Of a stretch of 64,000 nucleotides of DNA, positions 41,874-52,503 are shown piece by piece; within the stretch, counting starts at the first letter, position 1; every line of letters starts with the position of its first letter. The stretch is from positions 10,622,501 to 10,686,500 of the forward strand of contig NC_072805.1 in assembly GCF_028583425.1 (NCBI RefSeq), written 5' to 3'. The stretch is from Eublepharis macularius. Taxonomy: Eukaryota > Chordata > Lepidosauria > Squamata > Eublepharidae. The position numbers and the translations under genes were made by a program. The notes beneath the pieces were generated by a model. It saw nothing but the letters and a program-made list of their open reading frames with translations, ran no database searches and was not told where the DNA came from.

Positions 41874-42293
41874 TGTCATAACTATTCTTTTCTCAGGCTT
41901 TCACAGGTATTTATCTGTTGGACTGTAACAGCTTCCAGTGTTTATGACCTTGTGCTCATTCCCAGACAGTGCTGTGCCTTGCTTCCTAGTAACTCATCGT
42001 GATATCACAAATATGTGAAATGTTCTCACACCAAGAGAGCACCAAAGTATTGTTTACAATTGGGGAGGGGAGAGAAAGGAGTAAACTAGAATGTTACAAG
42101 AGAAGACTCTCTCACATGATGTCATTCCTGTCAACTTCTGCTCATGCTGCTTAGATGCCTGCCTTGCTTCTAAGTAGTCCTATGGACCTGTATATGGACA
42201 TGATCTGATTTCTGAATAAAATCCATTTGACTGTGTCTTACTGCAAATGGGCCAGAGATCTGTCTGCTGTATCCTGTCATCCATAGCCTGACA
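41874..42293 (+). repeat. 5' LTR of second gypsy element, 420 bp (predicted)
   Basis: TGTCA (41,874) to TGACA (42,293). The length nearly equals the first element's LTR. It contains an AATAAA signal at 42,215-42,220 and the predicted RNA start at 42,124. The left edge is inferred from the terminal inverted repeat and the expected U3 length (250 bp here, 266 in the other element), since no 3' LTR is available for comparison. Confidence 0.65.
42124..42134 (+). promoter_or_regulatory. Predicted self-primer of second element
   Basis: ATTCCTGTCAA is the exact reverse complement of TTGACAGGAAT at 42,296-42,306, again 11 nt and again 2 bp after the LTR. Confidence 0.7.
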
Positions 42294-42295
42294 TT

Positions 42296-42306
42296 TTGAC
42301 AGGAAT
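42296..42306 (+). promoter_or_regulatory. Primer-binding site of second element (self-primed type)
   Basis: TTGACAGGAAT begins 2 bp after the LTR end and pairs 11 of 11 with 42,124-42,134. Confidence 0.7.
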
Positions 42307-42341
42307 CACTTTTTTTCCTCTGTACCTGCAACCCTGGAATA

Positions 42342-43475
42342 ATGGCTACGGTCTTCATGTCGTCAGAGTCAGACCTGGGGCACTGGCAAGGTCGCTAACT
42401 GGAACTAGCGAGGAGTCAGAGAGACCCCCTATCCTGCCATGGAGGGGGAGAGTCCCGCAAATGGAACAAGGACCGATAGACTTTGCATGGGCCATACCCC
42501 TGGAAAGGAGAAGAGCGGATTTAATGACTCCCGAGCAGTTCGTAGACGACCGAATAGTTCCTATTACCCAGGTTCCGGTAGGAGCAACAGGAATGGAGGG
42601 AAGGAGTATTCTCTCACATTCCCATCTAGTAATGGCACCAAGCATACTGTCCCAGGGAGTAGGAGCGGTTCCATATGGGAGAGCACAATCGTTGTCCGTT
42701 CCCCCTATTTCAGCCGGCGCAGGGGCACCAACTACTACAATGGGGATGAGACCGCCAACGAACTCACAGAGTCAGCCTCCCCTAACAGCACCCATAAGCT
42801 CCACGTTACCACCCCGGGGGAGTGAAGATTCAACAAGGGGGAACCCAGGCAAGAGGGGCCCCACAGCCTTTGACCATACCTCCGATCGTGAGAGGCGCAG
42901 GAGCGCCTAGTACCACAACGGGGATGAGAGTGTCACGGAGCCTTCCCGTGCAAGCTCAAGCAAGCACAGGAGCATTGGTTGCAATCAGTGGGATGAGGAT
43001 GCCCCAGTCAGGCCAACCACAAAGAACCCCCATTATTGTCCTAACGGGGGCAAGAGTACAAATAGGACATACCCAGGCAGGGGGTCCTCTAATGAATGTC
43101 TCTCAAGGGATACAAATGGGACTCATGCAAGAGGGGGGGGGTGTCCCCCAGTGAATATCCTGCAAGGAGCCCAGGGAATCCAGGCACAAGTTTTGCAACC
43201 ACAGTATGGAGGGATACCGCAAGCTGCTCTGATGGACTTTGGAGCAAATGGCGCCTACCAGATAGGCACAGGGACATTTGCAACCACCCCCCTTTTGGGT
43301 GGCCCCGATCCAGCAGGCGGTGGGATACTGGGGAGCAGGAGCTCTCACACCAGGATTGCTGCAAGGGTGGTTCAAATTGGAAGCCACGTTTGACGGGAAC
43401 CACAGAAACCTTGGATTCTTCCTCGTACAACTCATGGAGTTTTTCCATGATTGGGGACATTTATTTCCTTCAGAG
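42342..43475 (+). pseudogene. gag: gag fragment of second gypsy element
   Basis: A proline/glycine-rich leader with repeated GAGAPTTTTGMR-like segments, then a capsid start (WFKLEATFDG..) homologous to the first element. The readable frame changes near 42,825, 43,140 and 43,285, one change coinciding with a ten-G run at 43,131-43,140. At least three frameshifts therefore separate the parts. The first ATG (42,342) is out of frame with the conserved leader, so even the start is decayed. The capsid is cut off at about 43,475 and no zinc knuckle or pol remains. Confidence 0.7.
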
Positions 43476-43739
43476 CGTGTTCATTGTTTTTTTCCCGGTT
43501 CATGCCCATGTCTAGTCAGGACCACCCCATTTTCATGGCAGGCAGATCAACTGGATGGTGCCTTCTAAGGTAGGGAACCTCAAGTTCACATGGTAGAGGG
43601 AAGATGTGTAAGCCTAGAGCTGGCTGCCATTCTCCGCCATGTATAAAATCAACATTTTCAGACGGTTTTGCCCCATTAAATTGTGAGAAGAGCCTTTGCT
43701 AATTGATAGAGCTTTGGGGCTTAAATGAAGACTATGTTC

Positions 43740-44300
43740 CACCACAGCAGCTTTGATTGTCTGAACAGGGCCTTCTGCAGGTGTCCCCTTGCACATGAGC
43801 AAAACCAACAACTGCCAGTACATATTGCATTATCTCTGGTGAACTCCCACACCTTATGGAACGGCCTACCTGAAGAACTCATAAAAGCTCCCCCTCTCCT
43901 GGCTTTCTGCAAACGATGCAAAACCAAATTATTCAAGAGGGTTTTTTACTCAGATAGCAGGGCTATACTGTAAGGAAGTGGTCTCAAAGAGATGCATCAG
44001 TAAAGAGATGGGAACAAAGACTTGATTTCTGTGTGCTCCCATGTACTATCTGCTGCTTTAAGTATGATCCTACTAGGTAGTTCTATGTTGTTTAATATGT
44101 CAGTCTTAGAATCGCGTATGCTCTGTTCTGGCATTTTTTCAACTCTATATTGGATTGGATTTCTGCTTGTTTTAAATCTTTGCAAAACTGCATTTATATA
44201 CCCTATTACATTGTTTATTGAAATGTCCTTGAAATTGATTGTATTGACTCACACTGCGTCTTGAGCCTCAGTGAGAAAGGTGGACTATACCTAAATGAAC
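43740..44300 (+). mobile_element. L2-like LINE 3' fragment
   Basis: A frame of about 80 residues contains SHTLWNGLPEELIKAPPLLA and KTKLFKRVF, matching the end of L2-type reverse transcriptases. A 3' UTR ending GAGAAAGGTGGACTATACCT follows. It is 5'-truncated and non-functional. Confidence 0.6.
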
Positions 44301-44308
44301 AATTGTAG

Positions 44309-44475
44309 GGTTGCCAACGTCCAGGTGGGGCCTGGTGATACCCCAGAATTATAGTTGATCTCCAGACAACAGAGATCAGTTCCCCGGGACAAGAGGTGAC
44401 TTTGAGGGGTGGGCTCTATGGCACCATGCTATGCTAAGATTCCTCCCTCCCCAAACTCCAGAGTTGGCAGCGGTA
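44309..44475. mobile_element. hAT-like MITE copy
   Basis: TAGGGTTGCCAACGTCCAGG to CTCCAGAGTTGGCAGC. A diverged, internally deleted sibling of 63,411-63,601. Confidence 0.6.
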
Positions 44476-44858
44476 CTCTTGTGGCCTCTACTGGCAACTG
44501 TGTTAGCTCCAGACACAGAACTTGCTTTAGAAGCAGAAAGCAAAGGGAAGTGAACATCAGCCCACAAGACTAGGAGGCAATGTGAAGCTTCTGGACTGGT
44601 CAGGCTTTTGTCAAAGGAGCCTGGCCTTCTGGCTGCCCGTGGCCAACACAGCTTCCAATTTAGGCCACAAGCTTCAGCGGCCCAGAGCAGAGAAGTGCAA
44701 GCTCCAGACCGTGATTCAGGAGTGGCCACCCATAACCCTGGCTTATCCCTGGCAAGGAGTTGGGGTTGCCATCTCCTTGCCACCATGAAAGACATAATCC
44801 CAGCATGACGCAGAAGTGCTCTGGAGCCTGTTCCTCTTCCCCCACCCTCTGCTGGCCA

Positions 44859-45082
44859 GGGCCGATTCCAGACGACTAACCCGAAGGCGCTGCATGCCGC
44901 CATGTTCCGGATCGCAATGGGGAAAACGCGAAATATCACGTTTTCTCGCGCGAGTTTGGCGCGAAGTCGCCAAACTTCGCGCCAAACTGGCGCGAGAAAA
45001 TGTGATATTTCGCGTTTTCCCCATCGTGATCCGGAACATGGCGGCATGCAGCGCCTTCGGGTTAGTCGTCTGGAATCGTCCC
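44859..45082. mobile_element. Near-perfect palindromic MITE, 224 bp
   Basis: Runs from GGGCCGATTCCAGACGACTA to its complement ending TCTGGAATCGTCCC. The arms of about 105 bp differ at only a few positions and meet at GCGCGAAGTCGCC. The element contains many CpG and GCGC sites. A TSD is not clear, so the superfamily is unassigned. Confidence 0.75.
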
Positions 45083-45087
45083 AGGTG

Positions 45088-45184
45088 AATATTTGTCAGG
45101 GATGCTTTAGGGTCACCCTGCACTGGGCAGGGGGTTGGACTAGAAGGTCTGTATGGCCCCTTCCAACTCTGTGATTCTGTGAGA
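45088..45184 (+). mobile_element. CR1 3' end, plus strand
   Basis: TGCACTGGGCAGGGGGTTGG, then GGCCCCTTCCAACTCTGTGA and TTCTGTGAG, the canonical CR1 tail. Only the last 100 bp is present. Confidence 0.75.
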
Positions 45185-46205
45185 TGGTGGGGGGGATGCC
45201 GGGAGCAGCGGACCCCCCTGCCCCCACCAGGGGAATGGGAATCCTAAAGTGGGGTTACACATAACTTCCCAGCAGATGCTCAGTTTAACGGAAAGCCTTC
45301 AAAAATAACATATTGCTTAAAAATATCTTCTTGAATAAGCACATAATAAGTATATGTATTGACTAGCTAAGAAACACTTATCTAGCCGTATCTGTCTTGA
45401 TTTTGCAGGCATCTAACACACTTACGCAAAAGGAGGAGGGAAAAACGCTTTCCCTTTATACGCACCCTTTATATGCACCCTTCTCTCATGAGCCCAGCCA
45501 TTTTCAGCCTGCACTATTTTTTGTAACAACTGTTGTTGCTGAAGGGCTCCTAAGAGTTCTTCACACACATGATGTGCACAGGAAGAGAGAGATTCCAAAA
45601 AGATCTTGACAGAAACGGAAATGATTTTGATGTTGTTATCAGTTTCACTTAAATTATAAAAAATACATTCAAATGGAAATGGTCTGATGGCTTCAGCGGA
45701 AGTTCCAGCGAGGTACAGTAAGCATTTTGGCCATGCGGATTTATCCTGTTCAGTCAGAAGGCAGTCCCACTGTGTTTTTAGACTATCACGCTGCTATTTG
45801 CACTTCACGTAAAGCCCTGGGCACACCATAAACATCGGAAGCTCAAAAAGCGCTCGGCCCTGCTCACTTTCTAAAAACACCGAGACCAAGGAAGGCCTCC
45901 CAGGTACAGCCCACCTTCCGAAGCTGCCCTTTCATCCGGGAGAATTGGATCTCTCCAGTCTCTGGAGACTATTTGTCATTCTGGAAGATCTTCAGGCCAC
46001 ACCTGGAGATTGGCAACCTTAATTGTATCCATTATCTAAATCCATATTTCAATTGATTTGAATGTTAGTTGAAATGTGTCCCTTTAAAAAAATCACATTC
46101 AGATGGTCTGGAGTTAAGGACTCTTCGCCCCCCCACCTGCGTCTCCACAGATGCTGCAATAGGGGGAGAAAAAACCCATCGCACAGCTGGCCCAGTAGCA
46201 CTGGT
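45185..46205. other. No gene recognised
   Basis: 45,190-45,248 is a terminal fragment of the 8,860/23,553 repeat family. About 45,960-46,020 holds a fragment of the GGTTGCC MITE family (CCACACCTGGAGATTGGCAA). The rest is unassigned. Confidence 0.35.
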
Positions 46206-46206
46206 C

Positions 46207-46470
46207 TGCTGCCACCACCATATTTATTTTTTAAATTTATTTATACCTCGCCTTTGCTCCCCAATGGGAATTGAAAGTGGCTTACATCATTCTCCTCTCT
46301 TCCATTTTCTCCTCACAACAACCCTGTGAGGTAGGTTAGGCTGAGAGTTTTTGTGCCTGGGCCAAGGCCGCACCCAGCAAGCTTCCATGGCAAAGTGGGA
46401 TTCAGACCTGGGCCTTCCCAATCCTAGTCCGACACTTCAGCTACTACACGTACTCACTGCCATCTCACAG
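46207..46470 (-). mobile_element. tRNA-derived SINE (Sauria-like), minus strand
   Basis: The plus strand shows a T/A-rich tail, GAATTGAAAGTGGCTTACAT, CCTCACAACAACCCTGTGAG, GTTAGGCTGAG and GATTCAGACCTGGGCCTTCC, and ends near GCTACTACACG. This is the reversed order of a Sauria-type SINE. Old and diverged. Confidence 0.65.
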
Positions 46471-47013
46471 TGTAAATAATGTCATTTTCTCCAGCATCTT
46501 ATTTCTACTAAAAGGCTTAGAATTTGGTGCCTCGGAAGCAAAAAGTCACAGAAAATAAAGTTGCTCCGATATTATCAGCTTCAAGAGCTGCAGCCCCTCA
46601 GTTAGTCTGGACTGCAGCAGGCAAGAAAAGGGCCAGAACTTGACTGAGGAAACTCATAATTTCTTTGCAGGCATGTGATGGGCCCAACCAGGGAGAAATT
46701 GCATATTGTAATTTGCCTTTTGGGAGATATTTTTACTAAATAAAGTTAACACTGGACCCCATTAGGTAGGGCTTAAGTTTGTTCGTAGTGCTTTTTCTGA
46801 AGGGCCTGTCTCTGCAAATTCATAGCAATTATGATTTCAGTTGTACCAGTGATTGTAAAGTTGTGGGGTTTGTGATAAACGTTTGTTACCTTGAAAATTA
46901 TAATGTCCTGAATGTTTTCTTTTTGAAGCAATTTCATAATTGCTTCACAAGCTCAAGGGTACTGTCATTGACCTGAATCACTCCCAACTCTCCTACTGGG
47001 AGCAATAATTTAA

Positions 47014-47209
47014 GAGCCAAGCTAGAAGTGACGAATTACATTTGAATGGCAAGTGAATAGACTCACGTGTATTCCTCCCTGTTCACTTGCGCTCCACTTG
47101 CACGCCACTCGGTCACATAGTGAACAGGGAGCACAAGTGAACAGGGAAGAATACATGCGAGTCTGTTCACTTGCCATTCAAGTGTAATTCGTCACTTCTA
47201 GCTTGGCCC
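47014..47209. mobile_element. Harbinger-like MITE, 196 bp, perfect TAA TSD
   Basis: GAGCCAAGCTAGAAGTGACG to the complement ending TTCTAGCTTGGCCC. TAA at 47,011-47,013 and 47,210-47,212. The arms share CACTTGCCATTCAAGTGTAA with the 25,316 copy. Confidence 0.75.
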
Positions 47210-47404
47210 TAAGAGAGGGATTTATGTAGCAAGAACTCTGATTGGTAGCAATTCCAGTGGCATCAGTCTCAGCAGCACTAGACAGGCAGTTGAGTGAACA
47301 GTGTGGTCCCTTTAAATGGCCACGGTGGCTGGAGGGCCTGCCTGCCGGCTATTCCAGAGGCAGGAAGGATGGCGGGGAAGGAAAGATGCCCGGCCTGCCC
47401 CCCT

Positions 47405-47612
47405 CACATGAATTCACACAAAGCTGCCTTGTACTGAATCGGTCCATCAGTCAGTATTGTTAGACAGGCAGTGGCTGTCAAGGGTCTCGGGCAGAAGTCT
47501 TTCACACCATCTACTGCCCAGACTTTGTTAACTGGAGATTCCAGGGATTGAACTGGGGATCTTCTGTATGCCAACCTGAGGCTCTACCACTGAGCCGTGA
47601 CTTCTCCCCTCT
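47405..47612 (-). mobile_element. tRNA-derived SINE type B, minus strand
   Basis: On the minus strand: GTCACGGCTCAGTGGTAGAG (A box), CCCAGTTCAATCCCTGG (B box), with the body through GGACCGATTCAGTACAAGGC. Same family as 49,785 and 55,005. Confidence 0.7.
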
Positions 47613-47899
47613 CCAATTGCAGCAGGGCTCAGCCATCCCATGGGGGGTAGCAGGGACTTTCTGTACCTTTAAAAGGAGGTCCCTGGCTCAAGCCCAGAAT
47701 TCTTCCAGAAGGCCCAGGGTGGGGAAGAATGGATGCAGTGTCGAGCTTCCCTTGAGCTGAGGCTTCTAGGACCTCCTACAAAGGATGGTGGGGCGTGCAG
47801 AGGCCCAGGGGTCTGATCCAGTAGGAGCAAATATTGACACCGATCCAGGTTTCCTGTTTTGTTTAAAACTTGAGTTAGGTTATTTAATGCAATTATTAA

Positions 47900-48162
47900 A
47901 ATAATTATAACAACAAAAACATTTGATTTATATACCATCCTTCAGGACAACTTAACACCCACTCAGAGTGGTTTACACAGTGTGTTGTTGTTATCCTCAT
48001 GACAATCACCCTGTGAGGTGGGTGGGGCTGAGAGAGCTCCGAGAGAGCTGTGACTGACCCAAGGTCACCCAGCTGGCTTCAAGCGGAGGAGTGGGGAATC
48101 AAACCTGGCTCTCTAGATTAGAGTCCTTGCCACTCTTAACCACTACGCCAAACGGGCTCCAG
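47900..48162 (-). mobile_element. tRNA-derived SINE type A, minus strand
   Basis: Reverse complement order of the 4,892 family: ATT-rich tail, GACAATCACCCTGTGAGGTG, CCAAGGTCACCCAGCTGG, GGGGAATCAAACC (B box) and CTCTTAACCACTACGCCAAA (A box). Confidence 0.8.
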
Positions 48163-49784
48163 ACAGTCTGATGCTTCATCATCGCTGATCTCTCTCGTGG
48201 CTCCTCAGGGTGTTTCCTGTTTTCCCTCACAGAGAGCCTCTGCCACCTCAGCCTCTCTTCAGTCTGCTGACCACTGCAGCAGGTAGGGAACCTGGGTCTG
48301 TCTGTCCCCACCCCCAGTCTCTTGAAGCCCTGTTCGTTGGTCAGCATGTTCAATCCTTGTCTCACTCTCTGGCAGGGCAGGAGGCCAAGCCATCTATTGC
48401 TGGGTTGGAGGAAGCTTCTGTCTCCATTTTCCATCCCCCACTGGCCCTGCCTGCCTCACAGCCTTTGCTAGGCACAGGGATAGTGGAAAATATCTTATTC
48501 AAACAGAAGACCCTTGCTTATCAGAAAATCCTTTTCAAAGCCATGGAGAAGGAGATGCATTGATTAGTGGAAAGCGGAGATTACGTGTATAGAGATGCCA
48601 GTCAGGAGAATCCCATTCAGTGCTTTTTTGTTTTTTAAAAAGGGGCCTGTATTCCTATATAAGGTTGCACTGATATACACCAACTCCCCTCTCAGGACTT
48701 GGAAGACACCCCCCCCCAAACGTGCCAAGTACTCAGTACCAGTATGTATCACCAGAAAAAAAGGCCTGATCCTGTTTGGATCAAAGATTGGCTACCTGTT
48801 CTGGGTTGGTGACGTCCCTGTCAGATACATACCCAAAAAGTCTCTCTTCTCACTGCCCATCTGCATCCTGGGGAAATGAAGCCAGATAGTAAGAAACCAG
48901 AATAAATGTCAGATCAGAAGGTTTCTGACTGACCCTGAATGTCAGAAATAATTCTATTTGGATCTGGAACAGTTACGATGTTTACAGAAGATGCGATTTG
49001 GGGAGGTCTTAGTAAAGTTCTGATGGCGCATTCCTATTGGGCAACAGTTTATAATCACAATAGATTGGAAGGAATGAGATGGTGTAAGAAGGGCAGAATT
49101 TGAACTTATAGCTTTGAACAACGTTTTTAACAGCTGGGACTACTTTGCTACAATGCATTTCAAAATCAAAAAGAAAAGCCACACTCTTTTCTATTAACAG
49201 GAAAAGGAAAATATCCAATTAACTGTTTTGGAAAAATGTGTTCAATCAGGCATCTGTGTAAGAGCATCTTGGGAGCAATGCTAGTTTCTGCTGTTCTGTG
49301 CCACAAATGTGCATGAGTCATGTGCTGGGCTCTGACATATGTGAGCAATGTAAGATCATCATGTGCTTGTTGTATTAAATACCCTGTGGCACTCTGCAAA
49401 TCTCATAATACTTTCCCTCCTTTATAGAATCCTTAATTCAGTTGCTATTCTGTTCTTCATTAGGCTGGACAACAAACAATTGGCCTTGAGGCACAGGACA
49501 TGCTCAGAACTTGAGAGCAGGAGAAGCTTTCTTCAGGACACCGAGAGCGAAAGACTGTATTAACGACATGAAACAATCGGACTAGTTAAGACACATTTAA
49601 CAGGTCAGTATCAAGGTGAATTGCGGAGAACAAAAGGACTATCTGAATACCTTTCTCCTCAGTGTGAACAACTGATGTTCCCATCCTTACTATGTGCTTA
49701 AGCTGTGAGCCAGTCTAAAATTTACTCTGAATGATATCATAGAGGAAGGATAGATCAGAGATAACCAAAATGAACTTTTGGGAG
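48163..49784. other. No gene recognised; probable old repeat at 48,600-48,880
   Basis: About 48,615-48,745 has a CAGTGCTTTTTTGTTTTTTA start and a ..GCCAAGTACTCAG end, suggestive of a hAT-like repeat with CAGTGCTTTTTT termini. No coding domain is recognised. Confidence 0.3.
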
Positions 49785-50035
49785 TGGCCATGGCTCAGTG
49801 GTGGAGCATCTGCCGGTCCCAGGTTCAATTCCCCTGCATCTCCACTGAAAAAGACCAGGTAGGAGGAGATGTGAAAGAGCCTGGCCTGAGACTGAGCTGA
49901 ACTGGGCTGAGAACTGGGCTGAGAAGCTGCCAGTTCGTGCAGACAAGACTGACCTTGATAGGCCGATGATTTGACTCGGTATCATTTGCATTCATGTCCA
50001 AAGACACCAAAGGCTGCCTCTGTATGTGACCCCAC
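49785..50035 (+). mobile_element. tRNA-derived SINE type B
   Basis: GGCCATGGCTCAGTGGTGGA (A box), CCCAGGTTCAATTCCC (B box), with TGACCTTGATAGGCCGATGA near the end of the body. An internal duplication of GAACTGGGCTGAGA at about 49,895-49,923 is specific to this copy. Confidence 0.7.
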
Positions 50036-50989
50036 CCAGAGTCCTGAGGGACAGGTTCAATTTCTAGAGATATGCTTACAAATTCAAAATGTAAATCCAA
50101 TTTATTTCAATATAACAGAATACAACTGTGAAAACGCTCTGTAGTGAGCCCAGAGCAGAGTCCAACACACAGTCCCCTTGGTAGAGAGTGCAGACACTTC
50201 TGTGGGTTTGGCCAGAGGCTGTGCCTCGAACAGAATCCCAAATATCCAGAGGGCCTTGCAACAGCAGGACTCTTTTTATAAAGATGCTGTATGGATCCTG
50301 GAGGTTGCTTGTTGCCCTAGGCGCAGTTCCCCTTTCCTCCTGGCAAGATGAAGTGGGGCAGCTCTGTACTAGGATACTGGTCTCGAACAGTCAACAATGA
50401 GTTCAGGTGTCAGCAATTCCTGCACTTCCTTGCTTCTTCAGCTCTCCCCAGCTACTACTGTTCTCCCGGGGAGAAGGGTTCGATTTTTCCCAGACTAGCA
50501 GTTTCAGCTCTGTGACCTTCTTAGATCCAAAGCTTGGAAACAATCTTTGCCTTCCACAAAACACTAGCTTCAGCACTCCTCTCTTCCTTCCAGTCTTTTC
50601 AGCTAGCCTAGTCCTGCATTATACCACTTCTCCCAGGCATGGTGGCCTTTTCCAACACATGCCCCATAAGCCTTTGCTAAACATGCAAATTAATACAAAC
50701 CTAGGTACACATCAGTTAACTGCTTGTCTGGTCTACTAGTCTGGTCTATCTAAGTATCTGCAGTCTATTAATCAGACCTAGGTCCTAGGCTCTAAACCCT
50801 TTTTTCAGTACAGGCTTACATGTAGCTCATTGGATAGTGTGTAGTTCTTTCTAACACTGGGCCAGCACCTCGTACTGCTATCCAGCATTTCATTCTGTAT
50901 GTTGGAGTGTTTGGAATTTAGCTGCAGATTCTACAGTACTTTGTTGCAATCAGCAATGTGGGTTGTCTGAGAAAATCTGAATTGGAAAC
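50036..50989. other. No gene recognised
   Basis: Unassigned. Structure resembling a decayed LTR (CTCTGTAGTGAGCCCAGAGC..) is possible but no paired terminus was found. Confidence 0.3.
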
Positions 50990-51087
50990 ATTTCCAGAAA
51001 ATGTATTGTCGAAGGCTTTCACGGCCGGAGAACGATGGTTGTTGTGGGTTTTCCGGGCTGTATTGCAGTGGTCTTGGCATTGTAGTT

Positions 51088-51128
51088 CCTGACGTTTCGC
51101 CAGCAGCTGTGGCTGGCATCTTCAGAGG
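51088..51128 (-). ncRNA. Hammerhead-like motif in Penelope copy 2
   Basis: Minus strand: CCT, CTGAAGA, T, GCCAGC/GCTGGC hairpin, GAA, ACGT, C, AGG. Core intact and identical to copy 1. Confidence 0.65.
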
Positions 51129-51200
51129 TGTAGCACCAAAAGACAGAGATCTCTGAGTGTCACAGTGTGGAAAAGATGTTGGCAGGTCATTTATATCTAC

Positions 51201-51650
51201 TCAGGAGGGGTGGGGTTGAGCTGAGTCATCCTGTAAGAGTTTCCCAGGGTGTGGAATGCTAATGGAGGGAGGCTTCACTGTATCCTGAGGAGGTTCTTTT
51301 GCATATGGATTGGTGCTTGATGTACTAATCTTCTCTGCAGGGCTATTGTCGGGTATAGAGTGTTTTGTTAGCCCGGTGTTTTTCAGAACTGGAAACCATG
51401 CTCTGTTCATTCTTAAGGTTTCTTCTTTCCTGTTGAAGTTTTGCTTATGCTTGTGAATTTCAATGGCTTCCCTGTGCAGTCTGACAAAGTAGTTGGAAGT
51501 GTTGTCCAGTATTTTGGTGTCCTGGAATGAGATACTGTGCCCTGTTTGAGTTAGGCTATGTTCAGCCACTGCTGATTTTTCAGGTTGTCCAAGTCTGCAA
51601 TGGCTTTCATGTTCTTTTATTCTTGTCTGGATGCTACGCTTTGATGTTGT
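51201..51650 (-). pseudogene. Penelope endonuclease C-terminal fragment, left half of dimer
   Basis: The minus-strand frame contains part of the GIY-YIG domain tail (RSIQTRIKEHE at its N-terminal end near 51,640) and continues through HSLTQTGHSISFQDTK to ..DDSAQPHPS. The catalytic GVYRI..VYIG part is cut off at the dimer junction, so there is no activity. It is closely similar to 14,092-14,853. Confidence 0.75.
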
Positions 51651-51662
51651 TTTACTGGAACC

Positions 51663-52127
51663 TTGGTAAACAGGGATACAACATCAAAGCGTAGCATCCA
51701 GACAAGAATAAAAGAACATGAAAGACATTGCAGACTTGGACAACCTGAAAAATCAGCAGTGGCTGAACATAGCCTAACTCAAACAGGGCACAGTATCTTA
51801 TTCCAGGACACCAAAATACGGGACAACACTTCCAACTACTTTGTCAGACTGCACAGGGAAGCCATTGAAATTCACAAGCATAAGCAAAACTTCAACAGGA
51901 AAGAAGAACCCTTAAGAATGAACAGAGTATGGTTTCCAGTTCTGAAAAACACCAGGCTAACAAAACACTCTATACTCGACAATAGCCCTGCAGAGAAGAT
52001 TAGCACATCAAGCACCAATCCATATGCAAAAGAACCTCCTCAGGATACAGTGAAGCCTCCCTCCATTAGCATTCCACACCCTGGGAAACTCTTACAGGAT
52101 GACTCAGCTCAACCCCACCCCTCCTGA
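51663..52127 (+). pseudogene. Penelope endonuclease C-terminal fragment, right half of dimer
   Basis: The plus-strand frame begins in the dimer spacer, then reads KRSIQTRIKEHERHCRLGQP and the same tail ending DDSAQPHPS. It lacks the GIY-YIG catalytic strands for the same reason as its mirror copy. The two halves start at the same residue of the protein, showing that the inversion joins the same point of the element on both strands. Confidence 0.75.
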
Positions 52128-52195
52128 GTAGATACAAATGACCTACATCTTTTCCACACTGTGACACAGAGAGATCTCTGTCTTTTGGTGCTACA

Positions 52196-52236
52196 CCTCT
52201 GAAGATGCCAGCCACAGCTGCTGGTGAAACGTCAGG
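52196..52236 (+). ncRNA. Hammerhead-like motif in Penelope copy 3
   Basis: CCT, CTGAAGA, T, GCCAGC/GCTGGT hairpin (last pair changed to G-U), GAA, ACGT, C, AGG. Core intact. Confidence 0.65.
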
Positions 52237-52503
52237 AACTACAATGCCAAGACCACGGCAATACAGCCCGGAAAACCCACAACAACCATCATTTCCAGAA
52301 AATGTTCCAGAAAAATTTGCTGATCCAAAGTTAAATAAATAGTTTAAATATTTAAATAGCAAAAGAAGGCAAATATACCATGTACAAGCCTGGACCAAAT
52401 ACAAGCACTGAAGACTCGCCGCACTTTACATCTCACATTTCACCCATCCAACATGTGCAGCACAACAGCCCTGATAACTATAGACAAACACATTCGATTT
52501 ACC

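Larger units (their letters stand above)
41874..43475 (+). mobile_element. Second sushi-like gypsy element, 3'-truncated and old
   Basis: Predicted 5' LTR 41,874-42,293 followed by a primer-binding site and a degenerate gag whose capsid start clearly matches the first element (WFKLEATFDG and GFFLVQLMEFFHDWGHLF). Homology stops near 43,475 and no pol or 3' LTR follows. LTR sequences of the two elements are not obviously similar, so they are different families of one lineage. Confidence 0.75.
51004..52290. mobile_element. Penelope-like inverted dimer, 1,287 bp, perfect 14-bp TSD
   Basis: Two 3' fragments of the same Penelope-like element lie head to head: minus strand 51,004 to about 51,650, then plus strand about 51,683 to 52,290. 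A spacer of about 30 bp separates them. Both 3' ends point outwards. The pair is flanked once by ATTTCCAGAAAATG (50,990-51,003 and 52,291-52,304), so it inserted as one unit. The left half keeps the full 3' end (TGTCGAAGGCTTTCACGGCC..), the right half ends slightly earlier. Confidence 0.88.

Noticed and set aside
42342..42400. ATG at 42,342 as the true gag start of the second gypsy element
   Set aside because: It is out of frame with the conserved leader and stops after about 18 codons.
44376..45123. Frames of 126-223 codons around 44.4-45.1 kb
   Set aside because: They cross the palindromic MITE, where the same peptide appears on both strands, and contain no domain.
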